In this document: in pieces, positions 1 to 8,692 of the stretch
Position numbering within the stretch: position 1 is the first letter of the stretch
Layout of the letters: each line of letters begins with the position of its first letter
Assembly: GCF_036898465.1 (NCBI RefSeq)
Contig: NZ_JARUMJ010000001.1
Location: 5,022,001-5,086,000 of the forward strand
DNA length: 64,000 bases
Reading direction: 5' to 3'
Source of the DNA: Streptomyces sp. B21-105
GTDB taxonomy: Bacteria > Actinomycetota > Actinomycetes > Streptomycetales > Streptomycetaceae
Translations under genes and position numbers: made by a program
Notes under the pieces: model-generated
Database searches by the model: none
Seen by the model: only the letters and a program-made list of their open reading frames with translations
What the model was told of the DNA's origin: nothing

Positions 1-852
1 GGCGGCCAGTACAGCAAGGAGATGGTCACCGGTTCGGTGGCCCTCGCCGAGTTCGCGCACATCGTCGCCGAGAAGTACCCGGTCACCGTGGCGCTGCACA
101 CGGACCACTGCCCGAAGGACAAGCTCGACGGGTACGTGCGTCCGCTGCTCGCGGTCTCCGAGGAGCGCGTGAAGGCGGGCCGCAACCCGCTGTTCCAGTC
201 GCACATGTGGGACGGCTCCGCCGAGACCCTCGCCGACAACCTGGCCATCGCGCAGGAGCTGCTCGCCCGCGCCGCCGCCGCGAAGATCATCCTCGAGGTG
301 GAGATCACCCCGACCGGCGGCGAGGAGGACGGCGTCTCGCACGAGATCAACGACTCCCTGTACACGACGGTCGACGACGCGGTGCGCACCGTCGAGGCGC
401 TCGGCCTGGGCGAGAAGGGCCGCTACCTGCTGGCCGCGTCCTTCGGCAACGTCCACGGCGTGTACAAGCCGGGCAACGTCGTGCTCCGTCCCGACCTGCT
501 CAAGGAGCTGAACGAGGGCGTCGCCGCGAAGTACGGCAAGCCGGCCGGCTCCCAGCCGTTCGACTTCGTCTTCCACGGCGGCTCCGGCTCCACCGCGGAG
601 GAGATCGCGACCGCCCTGGACAACGGCGTCGTCAAGATGAACCTCGACACGGACACTCAGTACGCCTTCACGCGTCCGGTCGCCGACCACATGTTCAGGA
701 ACTACGACGGTGTCCTGAAGGTCGACGGCGAGGTCGGCACCAAGAGCACCTACGACCCGCGCACCTGGGGCAAGCTGGCCGAGGCGGGCATGGCCGCCCG
801 GGTCGTCGAGGCCACGCAGCACCTGCGCTCCGCGGGCCAGAAGATCAAGTAA
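1..852 (+). CDS. fbaA: class II fructose-bisphosphate aldolase, 3' part (5' end outside window)
   Basis: Glycolytic/gluconeogenic aldolase that cleaves fructose-1,6-bisphosphate to DHAP and glyceraldehyde-3-phosphate. The reading frame is open from base 1, so the gene is cut by the window edge; about 283 of roughly 340 residues are present. Zinc-ligand and active-site signatures of the class II family are visible: HTDHCPKDK near the start, EVEITPTGGEEDG, GNVHGVYKPGN and FHGGSGST, in the usual order. The C-terminus is complete. It is followed by 81 bp and a co-directional MFS gene. The identification is firm; only the start is missing. Confidence 0.96.
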   Translation, partial: GGQYSKEMVTGSVALAEFAHIVAEKYPVTVALHTDHCPKDKLDGYVRPLLAVSEERVKAGRNPLFQSHMWDGSAETLADNLAIAQELLARAAAAKIILEVEITPTGGEEDGVSHEINDSLYTTVDDAVRTVEALGLGEKGRYLLAASFGNVHGVYKPGNVVLRPDLLKELNEGVAAKYGKPAGSQPFDFVFHGGSGSTAEEIATALDNGVVKMNLDTDTQYAFTRPVADHMFRNYDGVLKVDGEVGTKSTYDPRTWGKLAEAGMAARVVEATQHLRSAGQKIK

Positions 853-933
853 CACACCGCACCCGCACCGCACCGGGCCCGGCGTTCGTCAGCATCCTGT
901 CTGACACGCCGGGCTCGCTGTATACCTGGGGGC

Positions 934-2400
934 ATGCCCGACGTCCGGCTGGCCTCACCCCGCGGCAGATGGATCCTGCTGACCACGGTGCTCGGCTCCA
1001 GCATGGCCATGCTGGACTCGACCGTCGTCAACGTGGCGCTGCCGCGCATCGGCCGTGACCTGGACGCCGACCTCGCCGCCCTGCAGTGGACCGTCAACGC
1101 GTACATGGTGACGCTGGCCGGGCTGATCCTGCTCGGCGGCTCCCTCGGCGACCGCTACGGGCGGCGCAAGGTGTTCGTGGTGGGAGTGGTGTGGTTCGCC
1201 GTCGCTTCACTGCTGTGCGGGATCGCGCCGAACGCGGGCGTGCTGGTCGCCGCACGGGCGCTGCAGGGCGTCGGCGGGGCACTCCTCACCCCGGGGTCCC
1301 TCGCCCTCATCCAGGCGTCCTTCCACCCCGACGACCGGGGGCGGGCGGTGGGACTGTGGTCCGGGTTCGGGGGCGTCGGCGCGGCCGTCGGGCCGTTCCT
1401 GGGCGGCTGGCTGGTGGACGGTCCGGGCTGGCGGTGGGTGTTTTTGCTGAACGTGCCGCTGGCCGCGGTGTGCGTGCCGGTGGCGCTGCGGCACGTTCCC
1501 GAGTCGCGGGACCGGCTCGCGCACGGCCGGTTCGACGTCCTCGGCGCGTCGCTCGGGGCGCTCGCCCTCGCGCTGGTGACGTACGCGCTGATCGAGGCCC
1601 CGGGCGGTTCGCCGGCCGTCGTGGCGGCGGGCGGCGCCGGGGTGGCGGCCGGGGTGGCCTTCGTCGTCGTGGAGCGGCGGCGGCCGGACCCGATGATGCC
1701 GACGGACGTCTTCGCCTCCCGCCAGTTCACCGCCGTCAACCTGGTCACGCTGTGCGTGTACGCGGCGTTCGGCGGCTTCTTCTTCCTGTCCGCGGTCCAG
1801 CTGCAGACGGTGGTCGGCTGGTCGGCCCTCGGCGCCGGCACGGCGCTGCTGCCGACGACCGTGCTGATGCTGCTGCTGTCCGCGCGCTCCGGCGAGCTGG
1901 CCGAGCGGATCGGGCCGCGCCTGCCGCTCACCGTCGGGCCGCTGCTGTGCGCGGCCGGGATGCTGCTGATGCTGCGGGTCGGGCCGGACGCCTCCTACGT
2001 CGCGGACGTGCTGCCGGCGGTGCTCGTCCTCGGCGTCGGCATGGTGACGCTGGTCGCCCCGCTGACCGCGACCGTGCTGGCCTCGGTGGACGTCGGCAGG
2101 GCCGGTCTGGCCAGCGGCGTCAACAACGCGGCGGCGCGGGCGGCGGGCCTGGTCGCGGTCGCCGCGCTGCCCCTGCTGACCGGCATGGGCCCGGAGACGT
2201 ACCGCTCGGCGGACGCCTTCGACGAGGCGTTCGGGCAGGCCATGGTGATCTGCGCGGCGGCGCTGGCGGCGGGCTCGCTGACGGCGTTCCTCACCGTGCG
2301 GCGGCCGCCGCCGGACTGCCGCAGGCCGGAGTGCAGGACCCACGGCAGCGTCCTTGCCCCGCCGCTGGAGGGGCAACGGTCGCGCAAGCGCCTCGGGTAG
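934..2400 (+). CDS. MFS drug/solute exporter of the DHA2 (EmrB/QacA-like) type
   Basis: A 488-residue membrane transporter. The N-terminal half has MLDSTVVNVALPRIG and GGSLGDRYGRRKVF, the hallmark loop motifs of 14-helix DHA2 proton-coupled exporters, and long hydrophobic segments continue almost to the C-terminus; the last 30 residues are hydrophilic. ATG at 934 follows a GGGGG run by 2 bp, and a TATACC hexamer sits only 7 bp upstream of the ATG, so the message could be nearly leaderless. No neighbouring regulator or biosynthetic genes are present, so the substrate cannot be told from context. Confidence 0.88.
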   Translation: MPDVRLASPRGRWILLTTVLGSSMAMLDSTVVNVALPRIGRDLDADLAALQWTVNAYMVTLAGLILLGGSLGDRYGRRKVFVVGVVWFAVASLLCGIAPNAGVLVAARALQGVGGALLTPGSLALIQASFHPDDRGRAVGLWSGFGGVGAAVGPFLGGWLVDGPGWRWVFLLNVPLAAVCVPVALRHVPESRDRLAHGRFDVLGASLGALALALVTYALIEAPGGSPAVVAAGGAGVAAGVAFVVVERRRPDPMMPTDVFASRQFTAVNLVTLCVYAAFGGFFFLSAVQLQTVVGWSALGAGTALLPTTVLMLLLSARSGELAERIGPRLPLTVGPLLCAAGMLLMLRVGPDASYVADVLPAVLVLGVGMVTLVAPLTATVLASVDVGRAGLASGVNNAAARAAGLVAVAALPLLTGMGPETYRSADAFDEAFGQAMVICAAALAAGSLTAFLTVRRPPPDCRRPECRTHGSVLAPPLEGQRSRKRLG

Positions 2401-2414
2401 GGGACACCGGGTCA

Positions 2415-2460
2415 GCGCGGTAGGGGATTCCGGTCAGGCGCGCGGTAGGGGATTCCGGTC
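2415..2460. repeat. two direct copies of a 21-bp unit in an intergenic gap
   Basis: The unit beginning GCGCGGTAGGGGATTCCGG occurs at 2415-2435 and again at 2440-2460, 25 bp apart, between the MFS gene and the DUF3151 gene. It may be an operator pair or simple slippage. Confidence 0.8.
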
Positions 2461-2532
2461 CGGGACATCCGGGGACACCGGGTCCGCGCACGGGCGTCTG
2501 GCGTGGGGCGGGGAGTGGAGGAGACTGGAGCC

Positions 2533-2946
2533 ATGTCGATTCACGAGAACCTCCTCGGGGGCCCGCCCCCGACCCACCTGCCCGACGACCCCGAGCCGCG
2601 CGAGCTCCTCGCGAACGGGACGGCGCCCGCCGACGTCGCCGCGAAGTACCCGACGTCCTCGCTGGCCTGGGCCCGGCTCGCCGACGACGCGTTCGAGCGG
2701 GGCAGTGTGGTGGAGTCGTACGCGTACGCCCGTACGGGGTACCACCGCGGCCTCGACAGCCTGCGCCGCAGCGGATGGAAGGGGCACGGACCGGTGCCCT
2801 GGGAGCACGAGCCGAACCGCGGCTTCCTGCGCGCCCTGCACGCCCTCGCCCGCGCCGCGCAGGCGATCGGCGAGCAGGAGGAGCACGAGCGCTGCTCGCA
2901 GTTCCTCAAGGACTCCTCCCCGACGGCCGCCCAGACCCTGGGCTAG
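2533..2946 (+). CDS. DUF3151 family protein
   Basis: A 137-residue soluble protein of unknown function conserved in actinobacteria. ATG at 2533 is chosen because GGAGGAGACTGGAG lies just upstream; a GTG-type start 30 bp earlier would run through that ribosome-binding site. It opens with SIHENLLGGPPPTHLP and contains WARLADDAFE and SYAYARTGYHRGLDSLRRSGWKG (written here in pieces of the family pattern). No membrane segment or signal peptide is visible. It stands alone between the exporter and kynA. Confidence 0.8.
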   Translation: MSIHENLLGGPPPTHLPDDPEPRELLANGTAPADVAAKYPTSSLAWARLADDAFERGSVVESYAYARTGYHRGLDSLRRSGWKGHGPVPWEHEPNRGFLRALHALARAAQAIGEQEEHERCSQFLKDSSPTAAQTLG

Positions 2947-3152
2947 ACCCGGGGCTGGCCCCGGGGCCAGCCCCTGGGACAGTCGATCACCTGCGCGTTC
3001 GTCCGTGTGTTCGAGCGCAGCCCGTCCGGTGTGACCGGACGGGCCTTGCGTTTTCGGGATGCTGTTGCGCACTATGTGGCCGTGGGGACCGGGGCCCCCG
3101 TGTCGGTAACGGCAGGGGCGGACCGCTACCCGGAGCACAACAGGAGACAGCG

Positions 3153-3998
3153 ATGTCCCAGCAGGCTCAGCCCGACGAGGCTTCGGAGCCCGAGACCCCG
3201 CATCTCGACTTCGCCGGCACGACGCCGTACGAGGACTACGTCAAGGCGGACGTCCTCACCCACCTCCAGCAGACCCTCTCCGACGATCCCGGAGAGATGG
3301 TCTTCCTGGTCACGACCCAGGTGATGGAGCTGTGGTTCACGGTCATCGTCCACGAGTGGGAGACCGCGGCGCAGGCGCTCCGCGAGGACCGGGTGCCGGT
3401 GGCCGTCGACGCGCTGAAGCGTTCGGTCCGTGAGCTGGAGGCGCTGAACGCCTCCTGGCGGCCGCTCGCCCAGCTGACCCCCGCCCAGTTCAACTCGTAC
3501 CGCTCGGCGCTCGGCGAGGGCTCCGGGTTCCAGTCCGCGATGTACCGCCGCATGGAGTTCCTGCTCGGCGACAAGTCCGCGTCCATGCTGGTCCCGCACC
3601 GCGCCGCGCCGCGCGTGCACGCCGAGCTGGAGAAGGCGCTGCACGAGCCGAGCCTGTACGACGAGGTGCTGCGGCTGCTGGCCCGGCGCGGCCACGCGAT
3701 CCCCGCCGCCGTCCTGGAGCGGGACGTCTCCCGGCGCTACGAGCCCTCGGCGGAGGTCGAGGCGGTGTGGACGGCCGTGTACGCGGGCGACGAGTCCGAC
3801 GAGGTCGCCCGTCTGGGCGAGGCGCTGACGGACGTCGCCGAGCTGGTGTGGCGCTGGCGCAACGACCACCTCGTCGCCACCCGCCGCGCGATGGGCGCGA
3901 AGGCCGGCACCGGCGGTTCGGCCGGCGTGGCCTGGCTGGAGAAGCGCGCGCAGAAGAACGTCTTCCCCGAGCTGTGGACGGCGAGGTCCCATGTCTGA
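3153..3998 (+). CDS. kynA: tryptophan 2,3-dioxygenase
   Basis: Haem enzyme that opens the indole ring of L-tryptophan to N-formylkynurenine, the first step of the kynurenine pathway. ATG 3153 follows CAGGAGACAG at good spacing and gives 281 residues, the usual bacterial length. Family signatures: VTTQVMELWFTVIVHEWE, ALGEGSGFQSAMYRRMEF (substrate pocket GSGFQS) and, near the C-terminus, RNDHLVATRRAMG followed by KAGTGGSAG, where the histidine is the expected axial haem ligand. Its last 8 bases overlap the kynU start, which argues for translational coupling. Confidence 0.95.
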   Translation: MSQQAQPDEASEPETPHLDFAGTTPYEDYVKADVLTHLQQTLSDDPGEMVFLVTTQVMELWFTVIVHEWETAAQALREDRVPVAVDALKRSVRELEALNASWRPLAQLTPAQFNSYRSALGEGSGFQSAMYRRMEFLLGDKSASMLVPHRAAPRVHAELEKALHEPSLYDEVLRLLARRGHAIPAAVLERDVSRRYEPSAEVEAVWTAVYAGDESDEVARLGEALTDVAELVWRWRNDHLVATRRAMGAKAGTGGSAGVAWLEKRAQKNVFPELWTARSHV

Positions 3999-5175
3999 CC
4001 TCGCCCGCACCGCAGAGCAGTTGGACGCGGGCGACGAACTGGCCGTCAAACGCGCCCAGTTCGTGCTCGACGACGGCGTGTACCTGGACGGCAACTCGCT
4101 GGGCGCGCTCCCGCGGTCCGTCCCCGGCCGTGTCGAGGACGTCGTGCGCCGCCAGTGGGGCACCCTGAAGATTCGTTCCTGGGACGAGAGCGGCTGGTGG
4201 ACGGCGCCCGAGCGGATCGGCGACCGGATCGCCCCGCTGGTGGGGGCGGCGGCCGGGCAGATCGTGGTCGGCGACTCGACGAGCGTCAACGTCCTCAAGG
4301 CGCTGGTGGGCGCGGTGCGCCTGGTGGACGACGCCCGCGACGAGATCCTCGTCGACGCCGCCACCTTCCCCACCGACGGCTACATCGCCGCGTCGGCGGC
4401 CCGGCTGACCGGCCGCACGCTGCGCCCGGTGCACCCGGGGGAGGTCCCCGGGGCGCTGTCCGGGCGCACGGCCGCCGTGCTGCTCAACCACGTCGACTAC
4501 CGCACCGGCCGGCTGCACGACCTGCCCTCGCTCACCGCCGCGGTGCGCGCGGCGGGCGCGGTCTCGGTCTGGGACCTGTGCCACAGCGCGGGCGCCCTGC
4601 CGGTCGGCCTCGACGAGCACGGTGTGGACCTCGCGGTCGGCTGCACCTACAAGTACCTGAACGGCGGCCCCGGTTCGCCGGCCTACCTGTACGTCCGGCA
4701 CGGTCTCCAGGACCGTTTCGACTCCCCGCTGCCCGGCTGGAACTCGCACGCCGAGCCGTTCGGGATGCGGGAGGCGTACGAGCCGGCGGCGGGTGCGGCG
4801 CGAGGGCGCGTCGGCACCCCCGACATCCTGTCGATGCTCGCGCTGGAGGCGGCCCTCGAGGTGTGGGACGGCGTGTCGATCGCGGCGGTGCGCGCCAAGT
4901 CGCTGGCGCTGACGGACTTCTTCCTGGAGTGCGTCGCCGCCTATGTCCCCGAGGGGCGGGTCGAGTCGCTGACACCGGTGCGTCACGAGGAGCGCGGCAG
5001 CCAGGTGGCGCTGCGCTGTGACGACGCCGGCGACGTCATGAAGCGGCTGATCGAGCGCGGGGTCGTCGGCGACTTCCGCAGCCCGGACGTGCTCCGGTTC
5101 GGCTTCACCCCGCTGTACGTCGGGTTCGCGGACGTGGAGCGGGCGGCGCGGACGCTGGCGGCGGAACTGGGCTGA
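3991..5175 (+). CDS. kynU: kynureninase
   Basis: PLP-dependent hydrolase that converts kynurenine to anthranilate and alanine. It has 394 residues. The PLP lysine lies in CTYKYLNGGPG and the cofactor-binding stretch SVWDLCHSAGALPV precedes it. ATG 3991 overlaps the end of kynA by 8 bp (ATGTCTGA), so the two are almost certainly one transcript. Together with kynA and the hydrolase downstream the set would take tryptophan to anthranilate. A 312-bp gap follows. Confidence 0.95.
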   Translation: MSDLARTAEQLDAGDELAVKRAQFVLDDGVYLDGNSLGALPRSVPGRVEDVVRRQWGTLKIRSWDESGWWTAPERIGDRIAPLVGAAAGQIVVGDSTSVNVLKALVGAVRLVDDARDEILVDAATFPTDGYIAASAARLTGRTLRPVHPGEVPGALSGRTAAVLLNHVDYRTGRLHDLPSLTAAVRAAGAVSVWDLCHSAGALPVGLDEHGVDLAVGCTYKYLNGGPGSPAYLYVRHGLQDRFDSPLPGWNSHAEPFGMREAYEPAAGAARGRVGTPDILSMLALEAALEVWDGVSIAAVRAKSLALTDFFLECVAAYVPEGRVESLTPVRHEERGSQVALRCDDAGDVMKRLIERGVVGDFRSPDVLRFGFTPLYVGFADVERAARTLAAELG

Positions 5176-5487
5176 CCTGACGGACGCGGCAGCGGCAGCG
5201 GAAAGCGGACGCGGACGCGGGAGACGCCGGCGTGGAAACCGGGTCGACCCGGCGGAGCGCCCCGGTCGGCTGATGAACCGGCCGGGGCTCCGGGGCGTAC
5301 CTAGGGGTACGCCCAGGGGTTTCCCGGCGGGCGGGCCTGCCGGGGTGACGGAACAGCAGAACCGTTTACCTCTCACCGTGCGTGACATCCGCGTGTCCGC
5401 GCACGTCACGGGCCTGATACCGTCCCGGCCAACGGCCGAATTCTCTCCTGGTCCGCCAAATCTTCTTCGCCGCTGAGAGGTTGGAGC
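5176..5487. promoter_or_regulatory. 312-bp gap with hairpins and a dyad upstream of the hydrolase gene
   Basis: The gap after kynU holds a hairpin at 5294-5313 (GGCGTACC-TAGG-GGTACGCC) and a wider GCCCCGG/CCGGGGC pairing before it, which could end kynAU transcription. Further on, CGTGAC at about 5380 and GTCACG at about 5405 form an interrupted dyad that could be an operator. A clear -35/-10 pair was not recognised. No open frame here looks coding. Confidence 0.45.
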
Positions 5488-6372
5488 ATGCCGGACGACG
5501 TTGTCGCAGCCCGGGCCGCCGCCGAGGAGGCGTCGGCCTTCGCGCATCCGCCCGTCGAGCCCGACGTCATCACCGCGTACGGCGATCACCCCGACCAGGT
5601 GATCGACTTCTACGTCCCGCGGGTACAGGCGGGCCCGGGCGGTCCCGTTCCGCTCGTCGTCGTGCTGCACGGTGGAGCATGGCGGGCGCCGTACGACCGG
5701 CGGCACATCACGCCCTTCGCGGACTTCCTGGCGCAGCGCGGCTTCGCCGTGGCCAACGTGGAGTACCGGCGGGGCGCCGAGAGCCCGGCCCCGGAGGGGA
5801 CATCCCCGATCGCGGGGCGCTGGCCGGACACCTTCGACGACGTCGCCGCCGCCCTGGACGCGCTTCCCGGCCTTGCCCGGACGGCCGTGCCGCAGGCCGA
5901 CGCGCGCCGCACGGTGCTGACCGGCCACTCGGCCGGCGGCCATCTCGCGCTGTGGGCGGCCGCCCGGCATCTCCTGCCCGTCGACTCCCCGTGGCGCACC
6001 GGTGACCCGACCTCGCTGCGGGGCGTCGTCGCGCTGGCTCCGATCGCCGACTTCGCGGTCGCCGGGAAGCTGGATGTGTGCGGCGGTGCGACCCGCCAAC
6101 TCCTGGGCGGCGACGAGTACTTCGAGGAGCGGCGGACGTACGCCGATCCCGCGCTCCTGTTGCCCACGGGCGTCGCGACGACGCTGGTCCAGGGCCGCGG
6201 CGACGACGTCGTCCCGCAGGCGGTCGCCGAAGCGTACGCGGACGCGGCGGCGAAGGCGGGCGAGGTGGTGGGCCTGACCCTCCTCGAGGACGTCGGCCAC
6301 TTCCCGCTGATCGACCCGGCGGCGGACGCGTGCGCGGTGGTGGCGGAGGAGATCGCCCAACTCGCGTGGTGA
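5488..6372 (+). CDS. alpha/beta hydrolase, candidate N-formylkynurenine formamidase
   Basis: A 294-residue alpha/beta hydrolase. It has an oxyanion-hole motif LHGGAW, a nucleophile elbow GHSAGGH, and a late histidine in EDVGHFPLID. The HGG-x-W signature is what animal and fungal arylformamidases share, and the gene follows kynA-kynU, which otherwise lack the formamidase that hydrolyses N-formylkynurenine. The function is therefore an inference from motif plus context; a general carboxylesterase is the alternative. ATG 5488 is preceded by GAGAGGTTGGAGC. It has its own upstream gap, so it may be transcribed separately from kynAU. Confidence 0.72.
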   Translation: MPDDVVAARAAAEEASAFAHPPVEPDVITAYGDHPDQVIDFYVPRVQAGPGGPVPLVVVLHGGAWRAPYDRRHITPFADFLAQRGFAVANVEYRRGAESPAPEGTSPIAGRWPDTFDDVAAALDALPGLARTAVPQADARRTVLTGHSAGGHLALWAAARHLLPVDSPWRTGDPTSLRGVVALAPIADFAVAGKLDVCGGATRQLLGGDEYFEERRTYADPALLLPTGVATTLVQGRGDDVVPQAVAEAYADAAAKAGEVVGLTLLEDVGHFPLIDPAADACAVVAEEIAQLAW

Positions 6373-6492
6373 GGACGTGAGGTGCGTTCACGGCCTCCCG
6401 CTCCCTCGGACGCGTAGTACTTGAGGGGGATCCACCGGGACCCTTCTCACTGGTGACGACCGCGCCCCCGCGATGCACCTACCGTCTTCCTC

Positions 6493-7905
6493 GTGACCGA
6501 GACGACGCAGCCGCACACCACGCAACCCGGCGACCCGGACGACTCCTTCGAGGCCTACCGGCCGCGCAGCCCGGAGTTCCGGGCGGCGATGGACGCCCTG
6601 CGCGGACTGCGGACGGACCTGTTCCACGACGCCTTCGCCTACCGCCCGCTGCCCCGCAAGGAGAAGGCCGGCCCGCTCGCCCGCAAATGGAAGGGCCGCA
6701 AGCGCGAGTACGCGGCCTGGTCCCGGCACGCGACGGTCGGGGCGGGCGGCGCGCTGGCCGCGCTGACCGCCTTCGCCGACGGCGGCAGCGGCATGCTGGG
6801 CTTCCTGACCGGCCTGCTCGTCCTGGCGCCGGTGCTGATGACGCTGGTACGGCCGGTCGGCGCGTTCTGGCTGTCACTGGCCTCGACCTCTGCGGTCGCC
6901 GTGATCGGCACCACGTACGGCAACTGGCCGTGGCTGCCCGGCAGTTACGTCTCCCACCTGGTGGTGCTCACGGTCGTGGCGATACGCACCCGGCCGCGCA
7001 CGGCGGCATGGATGTGGCTGCTCACGGCGTTCTACGGCTTCTTCGCCGAGACCGTCTTCGGCTGGGACCACTACGCCACGAACACCGCGTCCATGCTGGT
7101 CTTCTCCGCGATCCTGCTGCTCGCCGTCACCGTGTGGCACATCCGCCGGCAGGCCGAGCAGGAGGTCACGGCCCAGCAGACGGTGACCGCGCACGAGCGG
7201 TCCCGGCGCACCCTCCTGGAGGAGCGCACCACGATCGCCCGTGAGCTGCACGACGTGGTCGCCCACCACATGTCGGTGGTCGCCATCCAGGCGGAGGCCG
7301 CCCCCTACCGGGTGGAGAACCCGCCGCCGGAGCTGGAGAAGGCCTTCGCGACGATCCGGGAGAACGCGGTGGCGGCGCTCACCGAGCTGCGCCGGGTGCT
7401 GGGCGTGGTCCGCGCCGAGGACTACGACGTCCCGGACGCCCCACAGCCCACGCTGGCCGAGCTGGACGCGCTCCTCGCCAACGTGCGGGGGGCCGGTCTG
7501 GAGGTGGAGAAGGCGGTCACGGGGGCGGTGCGCGAGCTGCCGCAGGGGGTGGAGCTCTCGGCGTACCGGATCGTCCAGGAGGCCCTGAGCAACACGCTCC
7601 GCCACGCGTCGGGCGCGAGCGCCCGGGTGGAGGTCGGGTACGTTCTGGGCGGGCTCGGCCTGCGGATCGTCAACGGCGCTCCGCCCAACCCGACCCTGAT
7701 CAAGCCCTCGCCCGGCGCCGGGCACGGCATCACGGGCATGCGGGAGCGGGTCACCATGCTGAACGGCGAGATGACGGCCGAGGCGACACGCGAGGGAGGG
7801 TACGAGGTGACGGTGTTCCTGCCGGTGCCGGTGTCTGTGCCGGCGGCCACGGAGTCCGCCGCCGCCGACGCCGCCCGGTCCTCTGCGGGCGGGGGTGGAG
7901 CATGA
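6493..7905 (+). CDS. NarL-type sensor histidine kinase
   Basis: A 470-residue membrane kinase. Several hydrophobic helices occupy roughly residues 75-210, and the HisKA_3 phospho-acceptor box follows with RELHDVVAHHMSVVAIQAEA near residue 255. The C-terminal ATPase domain is short, ending with GHGITGMRERVTMLNGE, as in the family. GTG 6493 is the start used. The stop overlaps the start of the response-regulator gene (ATGA), so the two form one operon. The sensing domain is membrane-embedded with little extracytoplasmic sequence, and the ligand is unknown. Confidence 0.9.
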   Translation: MTETTQPHTTQPGDPDDSFEAYRPRSPEFRAAMDALRGLRTDLFHDAFAYRPLPRKEKAGPLARKWKGRKREYAAWSRHATVGAGGALAALTAFADGGSGMLGFLTGLLVLAPVLMTLVRPVGAFWLSLASTSAVAVIGTTYGNWPWLPGSYVSHLVVLTVVAIRTRPRTAAWMWLLTAFYGFFAETVFGWDHYATNTASMLVFSAILLLAVTVWHIRRQAEQEVTAQQTVTAHERSRRTLLEERTTIARELHDVVAHHMSVVAIQAEAAPYRVENPPPELEKAFATIRENAVAALTELRRVLGVVRAEDYDVPDAPQPTLAELDALLANVRGAGLEVEKAVTGAVRELPQGVELSAYRIVQEALSNTLRHASGASARVEVGYVLGGLGLRIVNGAPPNPTLIKPSPGAGHGITGMRERVTMLNGEMTAEATREGGYEVTVFLPVPVSVPAATESAAADAARSSAGGGGA

Positions 7906-8570
7906 CGATCCGGGTACTGATCGCCGACGACCAGATGATGGTCCGCGAGGGCTTCTCGGTCCTGCTGAACGCGATGCCCGACATCGAGGTGGTGGGCGAG
8001 GCGGTGAACGGCCGGGAGGCGGTGCACCGGGTGCGCGAGCTGGCGCCCGACGTGGTCCTGATGGACATTCGCATGCCGGAGCTGAACGGCATCGAGGCGA
8101 CGCGGGAGATCGTCGCGGCGGACGGCACGGCGAAGGTCCTCGTCCTGACCACCTTCGACCTGGACGAGTACGTCTACCAGGCACTGCGCGCGGGAGCCTC
8201 CGGCTTCCTCCTGAAGGACGCCTCGGCCCGCCAGTTGGCGGACGGCGTGCGGGTGGTGGCGGCCGGCGAGGCGCTCCTCGCCCCGTCCGTCACCAGGCGT
8301 CTGATCACGGAGTTCTCCAAACTCTCGGACACCCCTGGGGCGGTCCGCGCGGCCGTCCAGGCGTCCTACGGCGACCTGACCGAACGGGAGACGGAGGTCC
8401 TCGTCCTCATCGCCCAGGGCCTGTCGAACTCGGAGATCGCCGAGCGGCTGGTGGTCGCGGAGTCGACCATCAAGACGCACGTGAGCAGAATCCTGGTGAA
8501 GCTGGGCCTGCGCGACCGCACCCAGGCGGCGGTGTTCGCCTACGAGGCGAGACTGGTGACCCCGGGATGA
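7902..8570 (+). CDS. LuxR/NarL-family response regulator
   Basis: A 222-residue partner of the upstream kinase. The receiver domain has VLIADDQMMVREG at the N-terminus and the phospho-acceptor aspartate in VLMDIRMPELNG. The C-terminal LuxR-type HTH is LTERETEVLVLIAQGLSNSE followed by IAERLVVAESTIKTHVSRIL. The 4-bp overlap with the kinase gene supports coupled expression. The targets are unknown; no obvious transporter or efflux gene is attached to the pair. Confidence 0.93.
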   Translation: MTIRVLIADDQMMVREGFSVLLNAMPDIEVVGEAVNGREAVHRVRELAPDVVLMDIRMPELNGIEATREIVAADGTAKVLVLTTFDLDEYVYQALRAGASGFLLKDASARQLADGVRVVAAGEALLAPSVTRRLITEFSKLSDTPGAVRAAVQASYGDLTERETEVLVLIAQGLSNSEIAERLVVAESTIKTHVSRILVKLGLRDRTQAAVFAYEARLVTPG

Positions 8571-8628
8571 CCGCCTTGCGGGTCCGCGCCCCCGGCCTTC
8601 GCCCCCGGTCTCCGGCCGAGCAGCGTAC

Positions 8629-8664
8629 GGTCAGGCCCCCCTGGTCAGGACCCCCCTGGTCAGG
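8629..8664. repeat. three copies of GGTCAGG at about 14-bp spacing
   Basis: GGTCAGG begins at 8629, 8643 and 8658, each but the last followed by a C-rich run, just upstream of the P450 gene. It may be a regulator-binding array or slippage. Confidence 0.6.
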
Positions 8665-8692
8665 ACGCCGGTGCACGGGCTAGCGTCCGTCC

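Noticed and set aside
3490..6360. A 956-codon open frame on the minus strand across kynA, kynU and the hydrolase gene
   Set aside because: It mirrors the high third-position GC of the real plus-strand genes, has Arg/Pro/Gly-rich composition and no domain.
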